DNA of 64,000 nt from Alloalcanivorax mobilis (lineage in GTDB: Bacteria; Pseudomonadota; Gammaproteobacteria; Pseudomonadales; Alcanivoracaceae): NCBI RefSeq assembly GCF_002864685.1, contig NZ_NMQZ01000012.1, forward strand, positions 1-64,000, read 5' to 3'. Below are positions 16,595-31,794 of this stretch, one piece after another (the first letter of the stretch is position 1; the number at the start of each line of letters is the position of its first letter). Both the position numbers and the translations under genes were made by a program. A model generated the notes under the pieces. The model was not told where the DNA came from. It saw only the letters and a program-made list of their open reading frames with translations, and ran no database searches.

Positions 16595-17066
16595 TATCGA
16601 GCAACGCCACCGCCTGCACGGCGATGCCTTCGCCGCGTCCGGTGAATCCCAGCCGTTCCGTGGTGGTCGCCTTAACCGATACCTGGCCGCTGTCGACCTC
16701 CAGCAAGGCGGCGATACGCTCGCGCATGGCGGCCACGTGCGGGGCGATCTTCGGCGCCTGGCAGATGAGGGTGAGATCGACGTTCCCCACCCGCCAACCG
16801 GCGGCGTGGATGTCCGCCATGATGGTGCTCAACAGCGCCGCTGAGTCGGCGCCTTTCCAGCGCGGGTCGTGGTCGGGAAAATAATGGCCAATGTCGCCCA
16901 TCGCCAGGGCGCCCAGCAGGGCATCGCTGAGCGCGTGCAACGCGACGTCACCGTCGGAGTGAGCTTTGAGCCCCTGGCTGTGCTCGATGCGCACGCCACC
17001 GAGCATCACGTGGTCGCCCTCGGTAAAGGCATGCACGTCGAACCCCTGCCCTATGCGAATCGCCAT
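16587..17066 (-). CDS. ispF: 2-C-methyl-D-erythritol 2,4-cyclodiphosphate synthase
   Basis: 159 residues, standard length. Catalyses ring closure in the non-mevalonate isoprenoid pathway. [10 protein letters not shown] (DxH metal site), [19 protein letters not shown] and [18 protein letters not shown] are the family signatures. It overlaps ispD by 16 nt upstream and truD by 8 nt downstream, so the three are translationally coupled. Confidence 0.96.
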   Translation of the reverse strand: MAIRIGQGFDVHAFTEGDHVMLGGVRIEHSQGLKAHSDGDVALHALSDALLGALAMGDIGHYFPDHDPRWKGADSAALLSTIMADIHAAGWRVGNVDLTLICQAPKIAPHVAAMRERIAALLEVDSGQVSVKATTTERLGFTGRGEGIAVQAVALLDNE

Positions 17067-17773
17067 GCCAGCCCCTCTTGCCGTTGTGCTTCCAGATAGA
17101 ATCGCGCCAGCGCCAGATCCTCGGGCAGCGTGACCTTGATGTTGTCGGCGCGGGCAGGCACCAGCCGTGGCCGCCAGCCGGCCGCTTCCATGGCCGAGGC
17201 TTCATCGGTGATGCCGGCGTGGGCGCCGGTCAGGGCGTCATGCAGGGCGGCGGCGGGAAACAACTGCGGCGTCAGGGCGCGCCAGATCAGAGCCCGATCC
17301 AGGGTCGCCTCGATCAGTGCGCCGGGGCCGGCCTGTTTCACCGTGTCGCTCACCGGCAGGGCCAGAATCGCGCCCTGGGCATCGTCCTGCCCGGCGCAAC
17401 TGTCCAGCAGGGCCTGCATGTCCGACAGCCGCAGCAGTGGGCGCGCCATGTCGTGCACCAGCACCCAGGCGTCCGGGTCCCGCGCCAGCACCTCCGCCAG
17501 ACCGGCGCGCACCGAGTGCGCCCGGGTGTCGCCACCGTGCACGGTGGTGACACGCGGCTGCCGGGCGACGCTCAACTCCGGCCACCAGGGGTCGGCCTCG
17601 GCCACCGCCACCACCACCTGGCGGATCGGCGCGAACGCCAACAGCCGGCTCAGGGTATGCTCCGCCAGGGTGCGCCCGGCCAGGGTCAGATACTGTTTCG
17701 GCAGGCCGGCGCCCATGCGCGCGCCCACGCCGGCGGCGGGCACCACCGCATGGATCGCCACGTCACGGCGCAT
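17051..17773 (-). CDS. ispD: 2-C-methyl-D-erythritol 4-phosphate cytidylyltransferase
   Basis: 240 residues from the ATG at 17773, which overlaps the end of ftsB by 11 nt; the frame is open further upstream but only as antisense-free overlap with fts[21 protein letters not shown] is the nucleotide-binding loop, with [11 protein letters not shown] and [12 protein letters not shown] downstream. Adds CMP to methylerythritol phosphate. Confidence 0.95.
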   Translation of the reverse strand: MRRDVAIHAVVPAAGVGARMGAGLPKQYLTLAGRTLAEHTLSRLLAFAPIRQVVVAVAEADPWWPELSVARQPRVTTVHGGDTRAHSVRAGLAEVLARDPDAWVLVHDMARPLLRLSDMQALLDSCAGQDDAQGAILALPVSDTVKQAGPGALIEATLDRALIWRALTPQLFPAAALHDALTGAHAGITDEASAMEAAGWRPRLVPARADNIKVTLPEDLALARFYLEAQRQEGLAWRFA

Positions 17774-18080
17774 GGTCGGGTTTTTCCTGCTCGGGTTCGA
17801 GAATCTGGAAGAACACTTCACCGTCGCGGATCATGCCCAGATCCTTGCGGGCGATTTCCTCCACCGCCTCGCTGCCCTCTTTAAGATCGCGCACATCGGC
17901 GGCCAGCAAGCGGTTGCGCTCGGCCAGTTTGGCGTTCTGTTGATCGAGCGATTCCACTTCGTTCTCCAGCGCCGCCACATGGCGCAGGCTGCCCTCACCG
18001 AACCACAGACGAATCTGCAAGCCGAGCAGCGACAGGGCGAGCACGGCGATCACCACCTGGCGGGCCGGGGACAGCTTCAT
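17763..18080 (-). CDS. ftsB: Cell division protein FtsB
   Basis: 105 residues: an N-terminal membrane span (VVIAVLALSLLGLQIRLWFG) followed by a coiled coil (residues about 33-62, LENEVESLDQQNAKLAERNR) and the conserved ARKDLGMIRDGEVFFQI. Part of the FtsQBL divisome complex. It lies downstream of eno and overlaps ispD, the standard order. Confidence 0.94.
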   Translation of the reverse strand: MKLSPARQVVIAVLALSLLGLQIRLWFGEGSLRHVAALENEVESLDQQNAKLAERNRLLAADVRDLKEGSEAVEEIARKDLGMIRDGEVFFQILEPEQEKPDHAP

Positions 18081-18179
18081 GGGCGGCGCTCCGGGCGGAG
18101 TCCGGTCAACGGACCCGCCCCGGTGGCGCCGATGGCGGGCTCTGCCTGGGTGCCAGTGCGACCGGCCAGCATCGTCAAA

Positions 18180-19484
<1,305 letters not shown>

Positions 19485-19495
19485 CTAAATGGGAA

Positions 19496-19533
19496 CCTGA
19501 ATAGCCTGGCCAGGCTATAACCGGGTATTCAGG
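19496..19533. promoter_or_regulatory. Palindrome in the kdsA-eno spacer
   Basis: A perfect 18-bp palindrome ATAGCCTGGCCAGGCTAT (19501-19518) is nested in an outer CCTGAATA/TATTCAGG pair (19496-19503 and 19526-19533). It sits 24 nt upstream of the eno start. It could be an operator or an mRNA hairpin that sets eno expression relative to kdsA. No T-run follows, so it is not an obvious terminator. Confidence 0.55.
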
Positions 19534-19542
19534 CTCTTTGAC

Positions 19543-22302
<2,760 letters not shown>

Positions 22303-22307
22303 TTAAC

Positions 22308-22495
22308 GGACGCTGGACGCTGGACGCTGGACGCTGGACGCCTGACGCTAGACGCCGGACGCTAAACCCGAGGCTTAGAGGTCAGGTGTGTTTCCTGTGG
22401 GCGTGCCGAGAGTCCGCAGGAAACACACCGATCATCCCAGTAAAGGGTTAAGCGTCTGGCGTCTGGCGTCCGGCGTCCGGCGTCCGGCGTCAAAC
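22308..22495. repeat. Heptad inverted-repeat hairpin D (GGACGCT type)
   Basis: Left arm has eight units in perfect 7-bp register (GGACGCT four times, then GGACGCC, TGACGCT, AGACGCC, GGACGCT; 22308-22363). Right arm has six inverted units from AGCGTCT to GGCGTCA (22451-22492). The last right-arm unit contains the tilS TGA stop. The core has a perfect 13-bp inverted repeat (22385-22397 and 22417-22429). Confidence 0.92.
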
Positions 22496-23836
22496 ATCCG
22501 CCCCCTGTGAGGAAGCCGCGCCCCGCCAGCACAGGTGCCACAGCCGCAGAGAGCGTTGGCGCCAGCCGTCCGCCACGCCCACGCCGGGCACGCTGACCAG
22601 CTCGCCGTCCTGGTAAATCAGCGGCCACTGGCGTCGCCGCCAGGGCGGCACGCCGGCGGCGCGCCACAGTTCCGACACCCGTTGATGGCAGCCCTGGCGC
22701 AGCAGACGCTCGCCCCCGCACGCCGGGGCCAGCCGCAACGGGGCGCTGTCGGCGGCCAGCCATACCGGCACTCGGTCGTTTTCCGGCGTGACGCCGTCGC
22801 ACAGCCGCCAGGGCCCCAGATCCAGGCCACCCTGGCTTGGGTGCCAGTGCCATTCGCCAGTCAGCGCGACGCATTGCGCGCCGCTGAGCAGATGCAGAGC
22901 GCCAGCGAAGCGGCGCAGTTGCCAATCGCCCCACTCCACCCGCGCGGCGCGGTCGGCGGCGGCGTCAAGCAGGGCTTCGATCTGGTTAAGCTGCGCTTCG
23001 CTGGTCACCGCCCCGGCGCCCGCCAGCCAGTGGCGCAGCACGTTGCCGCGCCGGGCCGGCGACAGCGCCTTCAGGGGGGCGAGTGGCAAGTGCCGCGCCG
23101 CGCCGCCCAACGCCGCCAGATCCTCGGTGGCGCGTTCGGCCAGCAACGCGGCCGCCTCGGCCTGGTGGCCGGCGGCGCGCGCCAGGGTGGCCACGGCCCC
23201 GGGCCATTGCTGTTGCAGGCGCGGCAGAATGTCGTTGCGCAAATGGTTACGGCGCAGATCGTTGTGGCGGTTGCTGGGGTCCTCGATCCAGTCCCAGCCG
23301 TACTGTTCGGCAAGCCCGTGCAAGGTGGCGCGTGGCACCGTCAGCAATGGTCGCCACAACGGCGTGCCATGCCAGCGGCCGTGCTCGCCGATGGCCGCCA
23401 GGCCGCCGACCCCGGCGCCGCGCAACAGCCTCAGCAGCAGCGTCTCGGCCTGGTCGTTGAGATGATGGGCGGTGATCAGGGTGGCGCCGCCGGCGTGCCG
23501 ACACAGCGCCTGATAACGAGCGGTGCGTGCGTTCGCTTCCAGGCCGCCGTTGCCGCTCACGGTGACGTTCGCGACCCGGCAGGTCAGGCCCAGCCCGGCG
23601 GCGTGGCGCACACAGTGCGCCGCCCAGGCGGCGCTGTCCGCCTGCAGACCGTGGTCCACATGCAGCACGCCCAGGCGTTCGCCCAGGCCGGCTTCAACCA
23701 GCAAATGCAACAGTACGGTGGAATCGAGGCCGCCGCTGAACGCCAGCCACAGCGGCCCCGGGGGAGCGCGCCGGGCGAGACCGGCGGCCAGCGTTGCCAG
23801 GTTATTCGTCGGCGGGGTCGGCGGTGAAGTTGCCAT
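22490..23836 (-). CDS. tilS: tRNA(Ile)-lysidine synthase
   Basis: 448 residues. N-terminal PP-loop ATPase with the motif [29 protein letters not shown] and [21 protein letters not shown], then TilS middle and C-terminal substrate-binding domains. Adds lysine to C34 of tRNA-Ile(CAU), an essential modification. Its start overlaps the end of accA by 35 nt, the usual accA-tilS coupling. Confidence 0.94.
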   Translation of the reverse strand: MATSPPTPPTNNLATLAAGLARRAPPGPLWLAFSGGLDSTVLLHLLVEAGLGERLGVLHVDHGLQADSAAWAAHCVRHAAGLGLTCRVANVTVSGNGGLEANARTARYQALCRHAGGATLITAHHLNDQAETLLLRLLRGAGVGGLAAIGEHGRWHGTPLWRPLLTVPRATLHGLAEQYGWDWIEDPSNRHNDLRRNHLRNDILPRLQQQWPGAVATLARAAGHQAEAAALLAERATEDLAALGGAARHLPLAPLKALSPARRGNVLRHWLAGAGAVTSEAQLNQIEALLDAAADRAARVEWGDWQLRRFAGALHLLSGAQCVALTGEWHWHPSQGGLDLGPWRLCDGVTPENDRVPVWLAADSAPLRLAPACGGERLLRQGCHQRVSELWRAAGVPPWRRRQWPLIYQDGELVSVPGVGVADGWRQRSLRLWHLCWRGAASSQGADV

Positions 23837-24773
23837 AGCTCATCAGCCGCTCATAGCGACGCTGCACCAGATCCGGAATCGGCAGCGTGTCCAGTTCGGC
23901 CAGTTGCGCGGCCAGGCTGCGGCGCACCGCCTCGGCGGCCTGATCGTAGTCGCGGTGGGCGCCGCCCAGCGGCTCCTTGATCACCTCGTCGACAATGCCG
24001 AGCTCGTGCAGGCGGCCGGCGGTCAGGCCCATGGCCTCGGCGGCTTCCGGGGCTTTGTCGGCGCTGCGCCAGAGAATCGAGGCGCAGCCCTCCGGGCTGA
24101 TCACCGAATAGGTGGAGAACTCCAGCATTTGCAAATGATCGCATATGCCAATCGCCAGTGCGCCGCCGGAGCCGCCCTCGCCGATCACGGTGGCGATCAC
24201 CGGCACCTTGAGTTGGGACATCACGCGCAGATTGCGGGCAATCGCTTCGGACTGACCGCGCTCTTCGGCATCGATGCCCGGGAATGCCCCCGGGGTGTCG
24301 ATAAAGGTGAAGATCGGCATCTTGAAACGCTCCGCCATCTCCATCAGACGCAGCGCCTTGCGGTAGCCTTCCGGCTTGGGCATGCCAAAATTGCGGCGCA
24401 CCTTCTCTTTGACCTCACGACCCTTCTGATGGCCGATCAACATCACCGGGCGATCCTCCAGCCGGGTAATGCCACCGACAATCGCCGGATCGTCGGCGAA
24501 GGCGCGATCACCGTGCAGCTCATCGAACTCACCGAACACACGGCGAATATAGTCCAGAGTATAAGGACGCTTGGGGTGGCGGGAGAGCTGGGAAATCTGC
24601 CAGGAACTCAGATTGCTGAATATATTCTCGGTGAGGGTAATGCTTTTCTCTTGCAGCTTGGCCACTTCCTCGGAAATATTGACCTCGCTACCGGTCCCCA
24701 CGAGACGCAGTTCCTCGATTTTCGCTTCCAGTTCCGCGATGGGTTGTTCAAATTCGAGGAAATTCGGATTCAT
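23802..24773 (-). CDS. accA: Acetyl-CoA carboxylase carboxyltransferase subunit alpha
   Basis: 323 residues, starting [60 protein letters not shown] and [14 protein letters not shown] are the family blocks. Forms the carboxyltransferase with AccD and commits carbon to fatty-acid synthesis. It follows dnaE on the same strand with a 274-bp spacer containing heptad hairpin E. Confidence 0.96.
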   Translation of the reverse strand: MNPNFLEFEQPIAELEAKIEELRLVGTGSEVNISEEVAKLQEKSITLTENIFSNLSSWQISQLSRHPKRPYTLDYIRRVFGEFDELHGDRAFADDPAIVGGITRLEDRPVMLIGHQKGREVKEKVRRNFGMPKPEGYRKALRLMEMAERFKMPIFTFIDTPGAFPGIDAEERGQSEAIARNLRVMSQLKVPVIATVIGEGGSGGALAIGICDHLQMLEFSTYSVISPEGCASILWRSADKAPEAAEAMGLTAGRLHELGIVDEVIKEPLGGAHRDYDQAAEAVRRSLAAQLAELDTLPIPDLVQRRYERLMSYGNFTADPADE

Positions 24774-24871
24774 GTGCTACCCCTTTCTACAGTGCCGACA
24801 AGTGTAGCCGCAAGCCACCAACAGCGTCGAGCCACGGGTATTGATCTAAGGTTGCAAGTTGTTACGGGGAA

Positions 24872-25031
24872 GCCCGCTCCGCGGGCGATACAAGATGCAG
24901 GATTCAGGATACAGCGCGGAAACCGCTTTGGAATAATTCCCACCGTTGCGGTTTCGCGCTCAAAGGGCAGCGCGGGCATAGCACTTACGGCGGCACCGCC
25001 ATTGTTCGCGCTGAATCCTGTATCCTGTATC
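24872..25031. repeat. Heptad inverted-repeat hairpin E (GATACAG type)
   Basis: Left arm GATACAA, GATGCAG, GATTCAG, GATACAG (24887-24914); right arm CTGAATC, CTGTATC, CTGTATC (25011-25031). A GCGCGGAAACCGC/GCGGTTTCGCGC pair continues the pairing inside. A separate short hairpin GCCCGC/GCGGGC precedes the left arm (24872-24886). It lies between the dnaE 3' end and accA. Confidence 0.88.
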
Positions 25032-25047
25032 GCGGCCAAAGGCCGCC

Positions 25048-28000
25048 TTAATACTCCACAACAACCGCTTTATCCCCAAACCGCCCGCGCAGGTCGTCGA
25101 CCAGCGATTCGTCGGGGATCACTTTCCAGTCGTCGCCGAGCGCCATCAGGGCGTCGGCTTCCTGGTGGGCCAGTTCCAGGGTTACCGGGGTGCCGCCGCC
25201 TTTGTAGGGGGTCAGGGTGCGGTTGAGGATGTCCGCCAGTTGTTCGTTGACCGGCACTTTCACGCGCAGGCGGCGGGCGAAGGCTTCGCGGGCCTGGCGC
25301 ATGTCCATGACTTCGTCGGCCACCAGGTTGAAACCGCCGGAGTAATCGTCCACGCGCACGCCGCCGCGAATGATCAGCAGGGTGTCTTTCTGTACCCGCT
25401 CGCCGTATTGGGCGAAGGTCTTGCCGAACACCGACACTTCGATGCGCCCGGTTTTGTCGTCCAGGGTGATGAACGCCATGCGCTCGCCGCTGCGCTTGCT
25501 GCGGGTGATGCGCAGCGCCACCACCAGCCCGGCGACGATCGCCACCTCGCCCTTGCCGGTGGGCTGCACGGTATTGAGGCGGCTGCTGACGAACTGCCGC
25601 ACTTCGGTTTCGAACTGGTCGATGGGGTGGCCGGTGAGAAACAGGCCGAGGGTGTCGCGCTCGCCGTTGAGGCGCAGTTCGTCGTTCCATTCCCGGGCCG
25701 GTTTCCAGGCCACCACGGTGGCCGGCGCGTCGTCGCCGGGGCTGCCGAACAGGTCCATCATGCCCGCTTCCTGGTTGCGGGCATCCTGTTCGGCGGCGGC
25801 GATGGCGTCCGGCAGCGTGGCCATCAGCACGGCGCGGTCGCTGAAGTGCCCGTTGGGGCCGAGTTTGTCCAGGGCGCCGGCGCGCACCAGCGCTTCCAGG
25901 GAACGCTTGTTGGTTTTCTTCAGATCGATGCGGCGGCAAAAATCGAACAGATCCTCGAAGGCTTTCTCGGCGCCGCTATTACCACGGGCGTTAACGATGG
26001 CTTCAATCGGCCCTTCGCCCAGGCCCTTGATGGCACCCAGGCCGTAGATGATGTCGCCGTCCGGGTTGACGGTGAACCGGTAGCCGCAGGAGTTCACGTC
26101 CGGGGGCAGCACCTTGAGGCCCATGGTTTTGCTTTCATCGATAAAGGTCACGACCTTATCGGTGTTCTGCATATCCGCGGAGATCACCGCGGCCATGAAC
26201 TCCGCCGGATAGTGCGCTTTCAGCCAGGCGGTCTGATAGGCCACCAGGGCGTAGGCGGCGGAGTGGGATTTGTTGAAGCCGTAGCCGGCGAACTTTTCCA
26301 CCAGGTCGAAGATCTTCATCGCCAGGTCCGGGTCCACGCCCTTGCCCTTGGCACCGTCTTCGAAAATGGCGCGCTGCTTGGCCATTTCCTCGGGCTTCTT
26401 CTTGCCCATTGCCCGGCGCAGCATGTCCGCGCCGCCGAGCGTATAGCCGGCCAGTTCCTGGGCGATCTGCATCACCTGTTCCTGATACAGGATCACGCCG
26501 TAGGTGGGCTTGAGAATCGGTTTGAGCCAATCGTGCTGGTATTGCGGGTCCGGGTAGGAAACCGGTTCGCGGCCGTGTTTGCGGTTGATGAAGTTGTCCA
26601 CCATGCCCGATTCCAGCGGGCCCGGGCGGTACAGCGCCACCAGCGCGATGATGTCCTCGAACACGTCTGGCTTGAGCTTCTTGATCAGCTCTTTCATGCC
26701 CTGGCTTTCGAGCTGGAACACGGCGGTGGTGTCGCCTTTTTTGAGAAGGTCGAAGCTGGGCGCATCGTCGAGCGGAATCCGCTCGATTTCCAGGTCGTCC
26801 TCGCCTTCACGGGCGCGCTTCACATTGGCGGCTTTCACCGCCCAGTCGATGATGGTCAGCGTTTTCAGGCCGAGAAAGTCAAACTTCACCAGGCCGGCGG
26901 CTTCCACATCGTCCTTGTCGTACTGGGTGACCAGGTTGTTGCCTTCCTCGTCACAGTGCAGCGGCGCGAAATCGGTGAGCTTACCCGGCGCGATCACCAC
27001 GCCGCCGGCGTGCTTGCCCACGTTGCGGGTCAGGCCTTCCAGCTTGAAGGCCATCTCCATGATCTCGTTGGCGGATTCCTTATCGGAGTTGACGTCGTCT
27101 TCCAGGAAATCACGCAGCGTTTCTTCCTGCTCCAGCGCCTTGCTGAGCGTCATGCCGGGAATGCCGGGGATCATTTTTGAAAGCCGATCCGCCAGGCCGT
27201 AGGGCTTGCCCTGCACCCGCGCCACGTCGCGCACCACCGCCTTGGCCGCCATGGTGCCGAAGGTGATGATCTGGCTGACCGCGTCGCGGCCGTATTTGTC
27301 GGCCACGTAATTGATCACCCGGTCGCGCTTTTCCATGCAGAAATCGACGTCGAAGTCAGGCATCGACACCCGCTCCGGGTTGAGGAAGCGTTCGAACAGC
27401 AGGTCGTATTCGATCGGGTCCAAATCGGTGATGTTGAGCGCGTAGGCGACCAGCGAGCCGGCGCCGGAGCCACGCCCGGGGCCCACCGGCACCTCGTGCT
27501 GCTTACCCCACTGGATAAAGTCGGCGACGATCAGGAAGTAACCGGGGAAGCCCATCTGATTGATGATATTCAGCTCGAAGGTGAGCCGCTCTTCATACTC
27601 GCGGCGCTTCTCCGCGCTGGCCGGATCGTTGTCGTCCAGGATCACCGCCAGGCGTGCTTCCAGCCCCTCCCGGGACACCTTGTCGAAATACTGCTCGATG
27701 GTCAGGCCATCGGGAATCGGGAAGTCGGGCAGGAAGTTTTTGCCCAGGCGCATGTCCAGGGTGCAGCGGCGCGCGATCTCGACGCTGTTTTCCAGGGCCT
27801 CGGGCAGGTCGGAAAACAACTCCGCCATTTCCTCGGCGGACTTCAGATACTGCTGCTCGGAATATTTGCGCGGCCGGCGCGGGTCTTCCAGGGTGTTGCC
27901 ATCGTGGATGCAGACCCGCGCCTCGTGGGCTTCGAAATCCTCCCGGGCAAGGAAGCGCACGTCGTTGGTGGCCACCACCGGAATGCCCATCTGCCCGGCC

Positions 28001-28563
28001 AGGGCCACCGTGGCGTGCAGGCAGTCTTCATCGCCGGGGCGCTCGGTGCGCTGCACTTCCAGATAAAAGCGATCGCCGAAATGGCGCTGATAATCCAACG
28101 CCCGGTCCCGGGCCTGGTCGGTTTTGCCGTTAACCAGCAGGTGGCCGACATCGCCGGCGCGCGCACCGGACAGCAGGATCAGCCCCTCATTGAGCTCCAT
28201 CAGCCATTCGCGTTTCACCAGCGCCCGGTCACGATGCTGGTTGGTCTGCCAGGCGCGGCTGATCAACAGGGTAAGATTGTGATAGCCCTTATTGTTCTGC
28301 ACCAGGCAACTGACATAGTAGGGGGCGTCTTCCGGGTCGTCCGCCTGCACCCACAAATCCGCGCCCACGATCGGCTTGATGCCGGCGTTCATGGCCGCCG
28401 AATAGAATTTAATCAAGGCGAACAGATTGTTCTCGTCGGTGACCGCCACCGCCGGCATGTTGCTGGCCACGCAGGTCTTGACCAGTTCCTTGACGCGCAC
28501 CACCCCGTCCACCAGTGAATAGTCGGTGTGCAGACGCAGATGGACAAAACGGGGATCACTCAA
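25048..28563 (-). CDS. dnaE: DNA polymerase III subunit alpha
   Basis: 1171 residues, close to E. coli (1160). PHP domain at the N-terminus ([15 protein letters not shown]), the palm with catalytic aspartates in [18 protein letters not shown] (Asp405 and Asp407), helix-hairpin-helix and OB-fold regions ([26 protein letters not shown]) and a C-terminal tau-binding part. Replicative polymerase. Overlaps rnhB by 4 nt. Confidence 0.97.
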   Translation of the reverse strand: MSDPRFVHLRLHTDYSLVDGVVRVKELVKTCVASNMPAVAVTDENNLFALIKFYSAAMNAGIKPIVGADLWVQADDPEDAPYYVSCLVQNNKGYHNLTLLISRAWQTNQHRDRALVKREWLMELNEGLILLSGARAGDVGHLLVNGKTDQARDRALDYQRHFGDRFYLEVQRTERPGDEDCLHATVALAGQMGIPVVATNDVRFLAREDFEAHEARVCIHDGNTLEDPRRPRKYSEQQYLKSAEEMAELFSDLPEALENSVEIARRCTLDMRLGKNFLPDFPIPDGLTIEQYFDKVSREGLEARLAVILDDNDPASAEKRREYEERLTFELNIINQMGFPGYFLIVADFIQWGKQHEVPVGPGRGSGAGSLVAYALNITDLDPIEYDLLFERFLNPERVSMPDFDVDFCMEKRDRVINYVADKYGRDAVSQIITFGTMAAKAVVRDVARVQGKPYGLADRLSKMIPGIPGMTLSKALEQEETLRDFLEDDVNSDKESANEIMEMAFKLEGLTRNVGKHAGGVVIAPGKLTDFAPLHCDEEGNNLVTQYDKDDVEAAGLVKFDFLGLKTLTIIDWAVKAANVKRAREGEDDLEIERIPLDDAPSFDLLKKGDTTAVFQLESQGMKELIKKLKPDVFEDIIALVALYRPGPLESGMVDNFINRKHGREPVSYPDPQYQHDWLKPILKPTYGVILYQEQVMQIAQELAGYTLGGADMLRRAMGKKKPEEMAKQRAIFEDGAKGKGVDPDLAMKIFDLVEKFAGYGFNKSHSAAYALVAYQTAWLKAHYPAEFMAAVISADMQNTDKVVTFIDESKTMGLKVLPPDVNSCGYRFTVNPDGDIIYGLGAIKGLGEGPIEAIVNARGNSGAEKAFEDLFDFCRRIDLKKTNKRSLEALVRAGALDKLGPNGHFSDRAVLMATLPDAIAAAEQDARNQEAGMMDLFGSPGDDAPATVVAWKPAREWNDELRLNGERDTLGLFLTGHPIDQFETEVRQFVSSRLNTVQPTGKGEVAIVAGLVVALRITRSKRSGERMAFITLDDKTGRIEVSVFGKTFAQYGERVQKDTLLIIRGGVRVDDYSGGFNLVADEVMDMRQAREAFARRLRVKVPVNEQLADILNRTLTPYKGGGTPVTLELAHQEADALMALGDDWKVIPDESLVDDLRGRFGDKAVVVEY

Positions 28564-29234
28564 GACGACACTCCGGTTGAGGATGGCAAGATGGCGCCGT
28601 CAAGCAGCATCGCCACGGGCGAAAAAGAACGGCGATGCTCGGCCAGCGGGCCGTGTTGCTTGAGCGCTTGCAGGTGATCGCGGGTGGAATAGCCTTTGTG
28701 GCGGTCGAAACCGTAGGCCGGGTAGCGCTGATGCAGCGCCACCATTTCCGCGTCGCGAGCCACTTTGGCGAGAATCGAGGCGGCGGAAATCGCTGGAATA
28801 CGGCTGTCACCCTTGACCACCGGTTCCGAGGGGCAGCAAAAACGCGGGCCACGATTGCCGTCCACCAGCACCGCGTCCACCGGCAGGCTGTGCACCAGCG
28901 CATCGACCGCGCGCACCATCGCCAGATGGGCGGCGTGGTAAATATTGAGACGATCGATTTCTTCCGGTTCGGCACGGCCCAGGGCCCAACCCAGGGCGTG
29001 CTCGCGAATCAGTTCGGCGAGCGTATTGCGGCGCGTTTCGCTGAGCGTCTTCGAATCCGCCAGGCCGTCGATGGGCCGCTCGGGGTCAAGCACCACGGCG
29101 GCGGTCACCACCGCGCCCACCAGAGGGCCGCGCCCGACTTCATCGACCCCCGCCACCCGCATACCGCGCCGCCAGACAAAGGCGCTGGGCATAAAGGGCT
29201 CGATATGCGGGTATTCGGCGAACGGGTGGGTCAT
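28560..29234 (-). CDS. rnhB: Ribonuclease HII
   Basis: 224 residues. [23 protein letters not shown] carries the DEG-type acidic metal site (here DEVGRG), with [12 protein letters not shown] and the later VDGNRG and [13 protein letters not shown] motifs. Removes ribonucleotides from DNA. Overlaps lpxB and dnaE by 4 nt each, so it is translationally coupled in the lpx-dnaE operon. Confidence 0.95.
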   Translation of the reverse strand: MTHPFAEYPHIEPFMPSAFVWRRGMRVAGVDEVGRGPLVGAVVTAAVVLDPERPIDGLADSKTLSETRRNTLAELIREHALGWALGRAEPEEIDRLNIYHAAHLAMVRAVDALVHSLPVDAVLVDGNRGPRFCCPSEPVVKGDSRIPAISAASILAKVARDAEMVALHQRYPAYGFDRHKGYSTRDHLQALKQHGPLAEHRRSFSPVAMLLDGAILPSSTGVSS

Positions 29235-30385
29235 GGGCGCTCCAGCAATTCCGCCAGCGCGGACGCCGCCTTTTCGCTGGCGCCACCGCGCAGTTGTTGG
29301 TGCACGCGGGTGAAGTCCTGTTTCAGAGCCGCCACCCGCTGGGGACTATCCAACCATGCCCGCACCGCGTCCGCCAGGGCCGCGCCGCTCATTTTCTCTT
29401 GCATCAATTCCGGCACCAGGGCTTTGCGGCACAGCAGGTTGGGCAGCGAGATATGCTCGCTCTTGACCATTCGCGAGACAATCGCGTAGGTCACCGCCCC
29501 CACCCGGTAAGCCACCACCATTGGCTTTTTCAGCAGCAAACCTTCCAAAGTGGCGGTGCCCGAGGCCATCAAGATCACGTCGGCGGCGGCCATCACGGTT
29601 CTGCCCTGGCCGTCCACCACCGTCACCGGCAGCGACGGCATCGCCGCCAGCAGGGTGTCGATCTGCTGGCGGCGGGCCGCGTTGGCGGCGGGAATCACGA
29701 AGCGGATCAACGGCCGCTCGGCGAACAACCGGGACATGGCGGCCAGAAACTCGGGCATCAATTGCACTACCTCGCCACCACGGCTGCCGGGCAGCACCGC
29801 CACCAACGGTCCGCCCTGCTCCTCCAGCGCCAGCTCGCGGCGAGCGGCGATGGTGTCCACGCTCATCTCGATCATGTCCGCCAGCGGGTGGCCAACAAAC
29901 GCCACCGGCACGCCGTGCTCTTCATAAAAACGCGCTTCGAAGGGAAACAGGGTGAGCATCAGGTCCACATCACGACGAATGCCCTTCACCCTGCCCTGGC
30001 GCCAGGCCCACACCGATGGGCTCACATAATGGGCGGTGCGGATGCCGGCGGCGTGCATGCGCCGGGCCACGCCCAGGGTGAAATCCGGTGAGTCGATGGT
30101 GATCACCAGCGCCGGGCGCCGCGCCAGCAGATGTTTGACCAGGCGATGACGCAGGCGAAACAGTTCCGGCAAATGGGCGAGCACCTCGGTGATGCCCATC
30201 ACCGACAGCTTTTCCATCGGGAACAGCGAATCCAGACCGGCGGCGATCATCTGCTCGCCGCCGACGCCGATAAAGCGGGCCTCGGGATAGCGCCGGCGCA
30301 GGGCCTCGATCAGACCCGCGCCGAGGGTATCGCCGGAGGTCTCGCCGGCGATCAGGGCAATCAGGGGAGCGTGGCCGGCTGCCAT
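29231..30385 (-). CDS. lpxB: Lipid-A-disaccharide synthase
   Basis: 384 residues from ATG 30385, which begins 1 nt after the lpxA stop region; an upstream frame extension into lpxA is not needed. [57 protein letters not shown] and [20 protein letters not shown] are canonical. Condenses UDP-diacylglucosamine with lipid X at the inner membrane. Confidence 0.95.
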   Translation of the reverse strand: MAAGHAPLIALIAGETSGDTLGAGLIEALRRRYPEARFIGVGGEQMIAAGLDSLFPMEKLSVMGITEVLAHLPELFRLRHRLVKHLLARRPALVITIDSPDFTLGVARRMHAAGIRTAHYVSPSVWAWRQGRVKGIRRDVDLMLTLFPFEARFYEEHGVPVAFVGHPLADMIEMSVDTIAARRELALEEQGGPLVAVLPGSRGGEVVQLMPEFLAAMSRLFAERPLIRFVIPAANAARRQQIDTLLAAMPSLPVTVVDGQGRTVMAAADVILMASGTATLEGLLLKKPMVVAYRVGAVTYAIVSRMVKSEHISLPNLLCRKALVPELMQEKMSGAALADAVRAWLDSPQRVAALKQDFTRVHQQLRGGASEKAASALAELLERP

Positions 30386-30386
30386 G

Positions 30387-31157
30387 TCAGCGCGTGATGC
30401 CCCGCTGGGAGCCGCGCAGCGAGTCAACGAACAAACGCATCGGTTCATTGCCCTCGACCTGCGGCGTCAGTTCGGCCAGGGCCTGCTCCAGGGTCAGGCC
30501 CTGGCGGTACACGATTTTGTAGGCACGGCGCAAAGCGGCGATCAGGTCCGCGTCCCAGCCGCGCCGGCGCATGCCCTCGAAGTTCATGCTGCGCGCGGCG
30601 GCCGGGTTGCCACCCACCATGACGAAAGCCGGCACGTCCTTGAGCACCAGCGAGCAGCCCGCGGTCATGGCGTAGGAGCCGATGTGGCAGAACTGGTGGA
30701 TGCCGGTCATGCCACCCAGGATGACGCCGTCGCCAATGTGCACATGGCCGGCGATGCCGGTGGTGTTGGCGAAAATATTGTCGTTGCCAATCATGCAATC
30801 GTGGGCCACGTGCACCGTCGCCATCAGCAGGTTGTTGTTGCCAATGCGGGTCAGGCCCTGGTCCTGGACCGTGCCCCGGTGGATCGTCACATGCTCGCGG
30901 ATCACGTTGTTGTCGCCGATCTCAAGCCGGGTCGGCTCGCCACGGTATTTTTTGTCCTGGCACTCCTCGCCCACCGAAGTGAACTGGAAAATGCGGTTGT
31001 TGGCACCGATCGTGGTGGGCCCCTGGATCACCGCGTGGGGGCCGATCACGGTACCGGCGCCAATCGTCACGTGCGGGCCGACAATGCTGTAGGCGCCCAC
31101 CTGGACGTCCTCGGCCAGTTCCGCTTTGGGGTCGATGATGGCTGTCGGGTGAATCAT
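30387..31157 (-). CDS. lpxA: UDP-N-acetylglucosamine acyltransferase
   Basis: 256 residues of left-handed beta-helix hexapeptide repeats (e.g. VGAYSIVGPHVTIGAGTVIG) with the catalytic His region VHVAHDCMIGNDN, then the C-terminal helical domain. First step of lipid A synthesis. Follows fabZ with a 146-bp spacer in which no further feature was seen. Confidence 0.96.
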   Translation of the reverse strand: MIHPTAIIDPKAELAEDVQVGAYSIVGPHVTIGAGTVIGPHAVIQGPTTIGANNRIFQFTSVGEECQDKKYRGEPTRLEIGDNNVIREHVTIHRGTVQDQGLTRIGNNNLLMATVHVAHDCMIGNDNIFANTTGIAGHVHIGDGVILGGMTGIHQFCHIGSYAMTAGCSLVLKDVPAFVMVGGNPAAARSMNFEGMRRRGWDADLIAALRRAYKIVYRQGLTLEQALAELTPQVEGNEPMRLFVDSLRGSQRGITR

Positions 31158-31303
31158 GATTATCGGGTTCCGCCCTGGCGTTGGAAGGGAGACAGGAGAA
31201 GCGTCGATTTGCCGCTCCAGGGCCGCGGCGCGGCTCCGGAGTGTCAGCGCTTCTTGACGATCTGGCTAGCGAGTATACCCACGCCGCCGCCCGGCGGCGA
31301 TGC

Positions 31304-31741
31304 TCAGACGCGCTGTTCGGCCACCAGGATATCGGCGGCGGCCACCAACTGGCCATCCACCTCGGCGCGGCACATAAACTTGGCGAGATTGCGGCGATGC
31401 ATCAGCCATTCGGCGTGCAGCATCAAGCGGTCACCGGGCACCACCTGGCGCTTGAAACGGGCTTTATCGGTGCCCACCAACAGGTAAATAAAGCCATCGG
31501 CGGGCCGCTTGTTCTCGGTGACAAACCCGAGAATTCCGGCGGCCTGCGCCATCGCCTCGATGATCAGGACGCCGGGCATGATCGGCTCCTGGGGAAAATG
31601 GCCATTAAAAAACGGTTCATTGATGGTGACGTTTTTATAGGCTTCGATGCGTTTGCCGGGCTCCACCGAGACCACGCGGTCCACCAGCAAAAACGGATAA
31701 CGGTGAGGCAGGTATTCCCTCACCTGTTGAATGTCCATCAT
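31304..31741 (-). CDS. fabZ: 3-hydroxyacyl-[ACP] dehydratase FabZ
   Basis: 145 residues from ATG 31741, preceded by GGAAAAAG; the frame upstream is open but starts far from any ribosome binding site. Hot-dog fold with [15 protein letters not shown] (catalytic His) and [23 protein letters not shown]. Dehydrates hydroxyacyl-ACP in fatty-acid elongation and supplies acyl chains for the flanking Lpx enzymes. Confidence 0.95.
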   Translation of the reverse strand: MMDIQQVREYLPHRYPFLLVDRVVSVEPGKRIEAYKNVTINEPFFNGHFPQEPIMPGVLIIEAMAQAAGILGFVTENKRPADGFIYLLVGTDKARFKRQVVPGDRLMLHAEWLMHRRNLAKFMCRAEVDGQLVAAADILVAEQRV

Positions 31742-31794
31742 GATCTTTTTCCAAAAGGCAAAAGGCCGCCCGGGCAGTGCCAGGGCGACCATAG

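Noticed and set aside
25165-27180. 671-codon plus-strand open frame opposite dnaE
   Set aside because: It is the complementary frame of a well-matched essential gene; long antisense frames are expected at this GC content and it has no recognisable domain.
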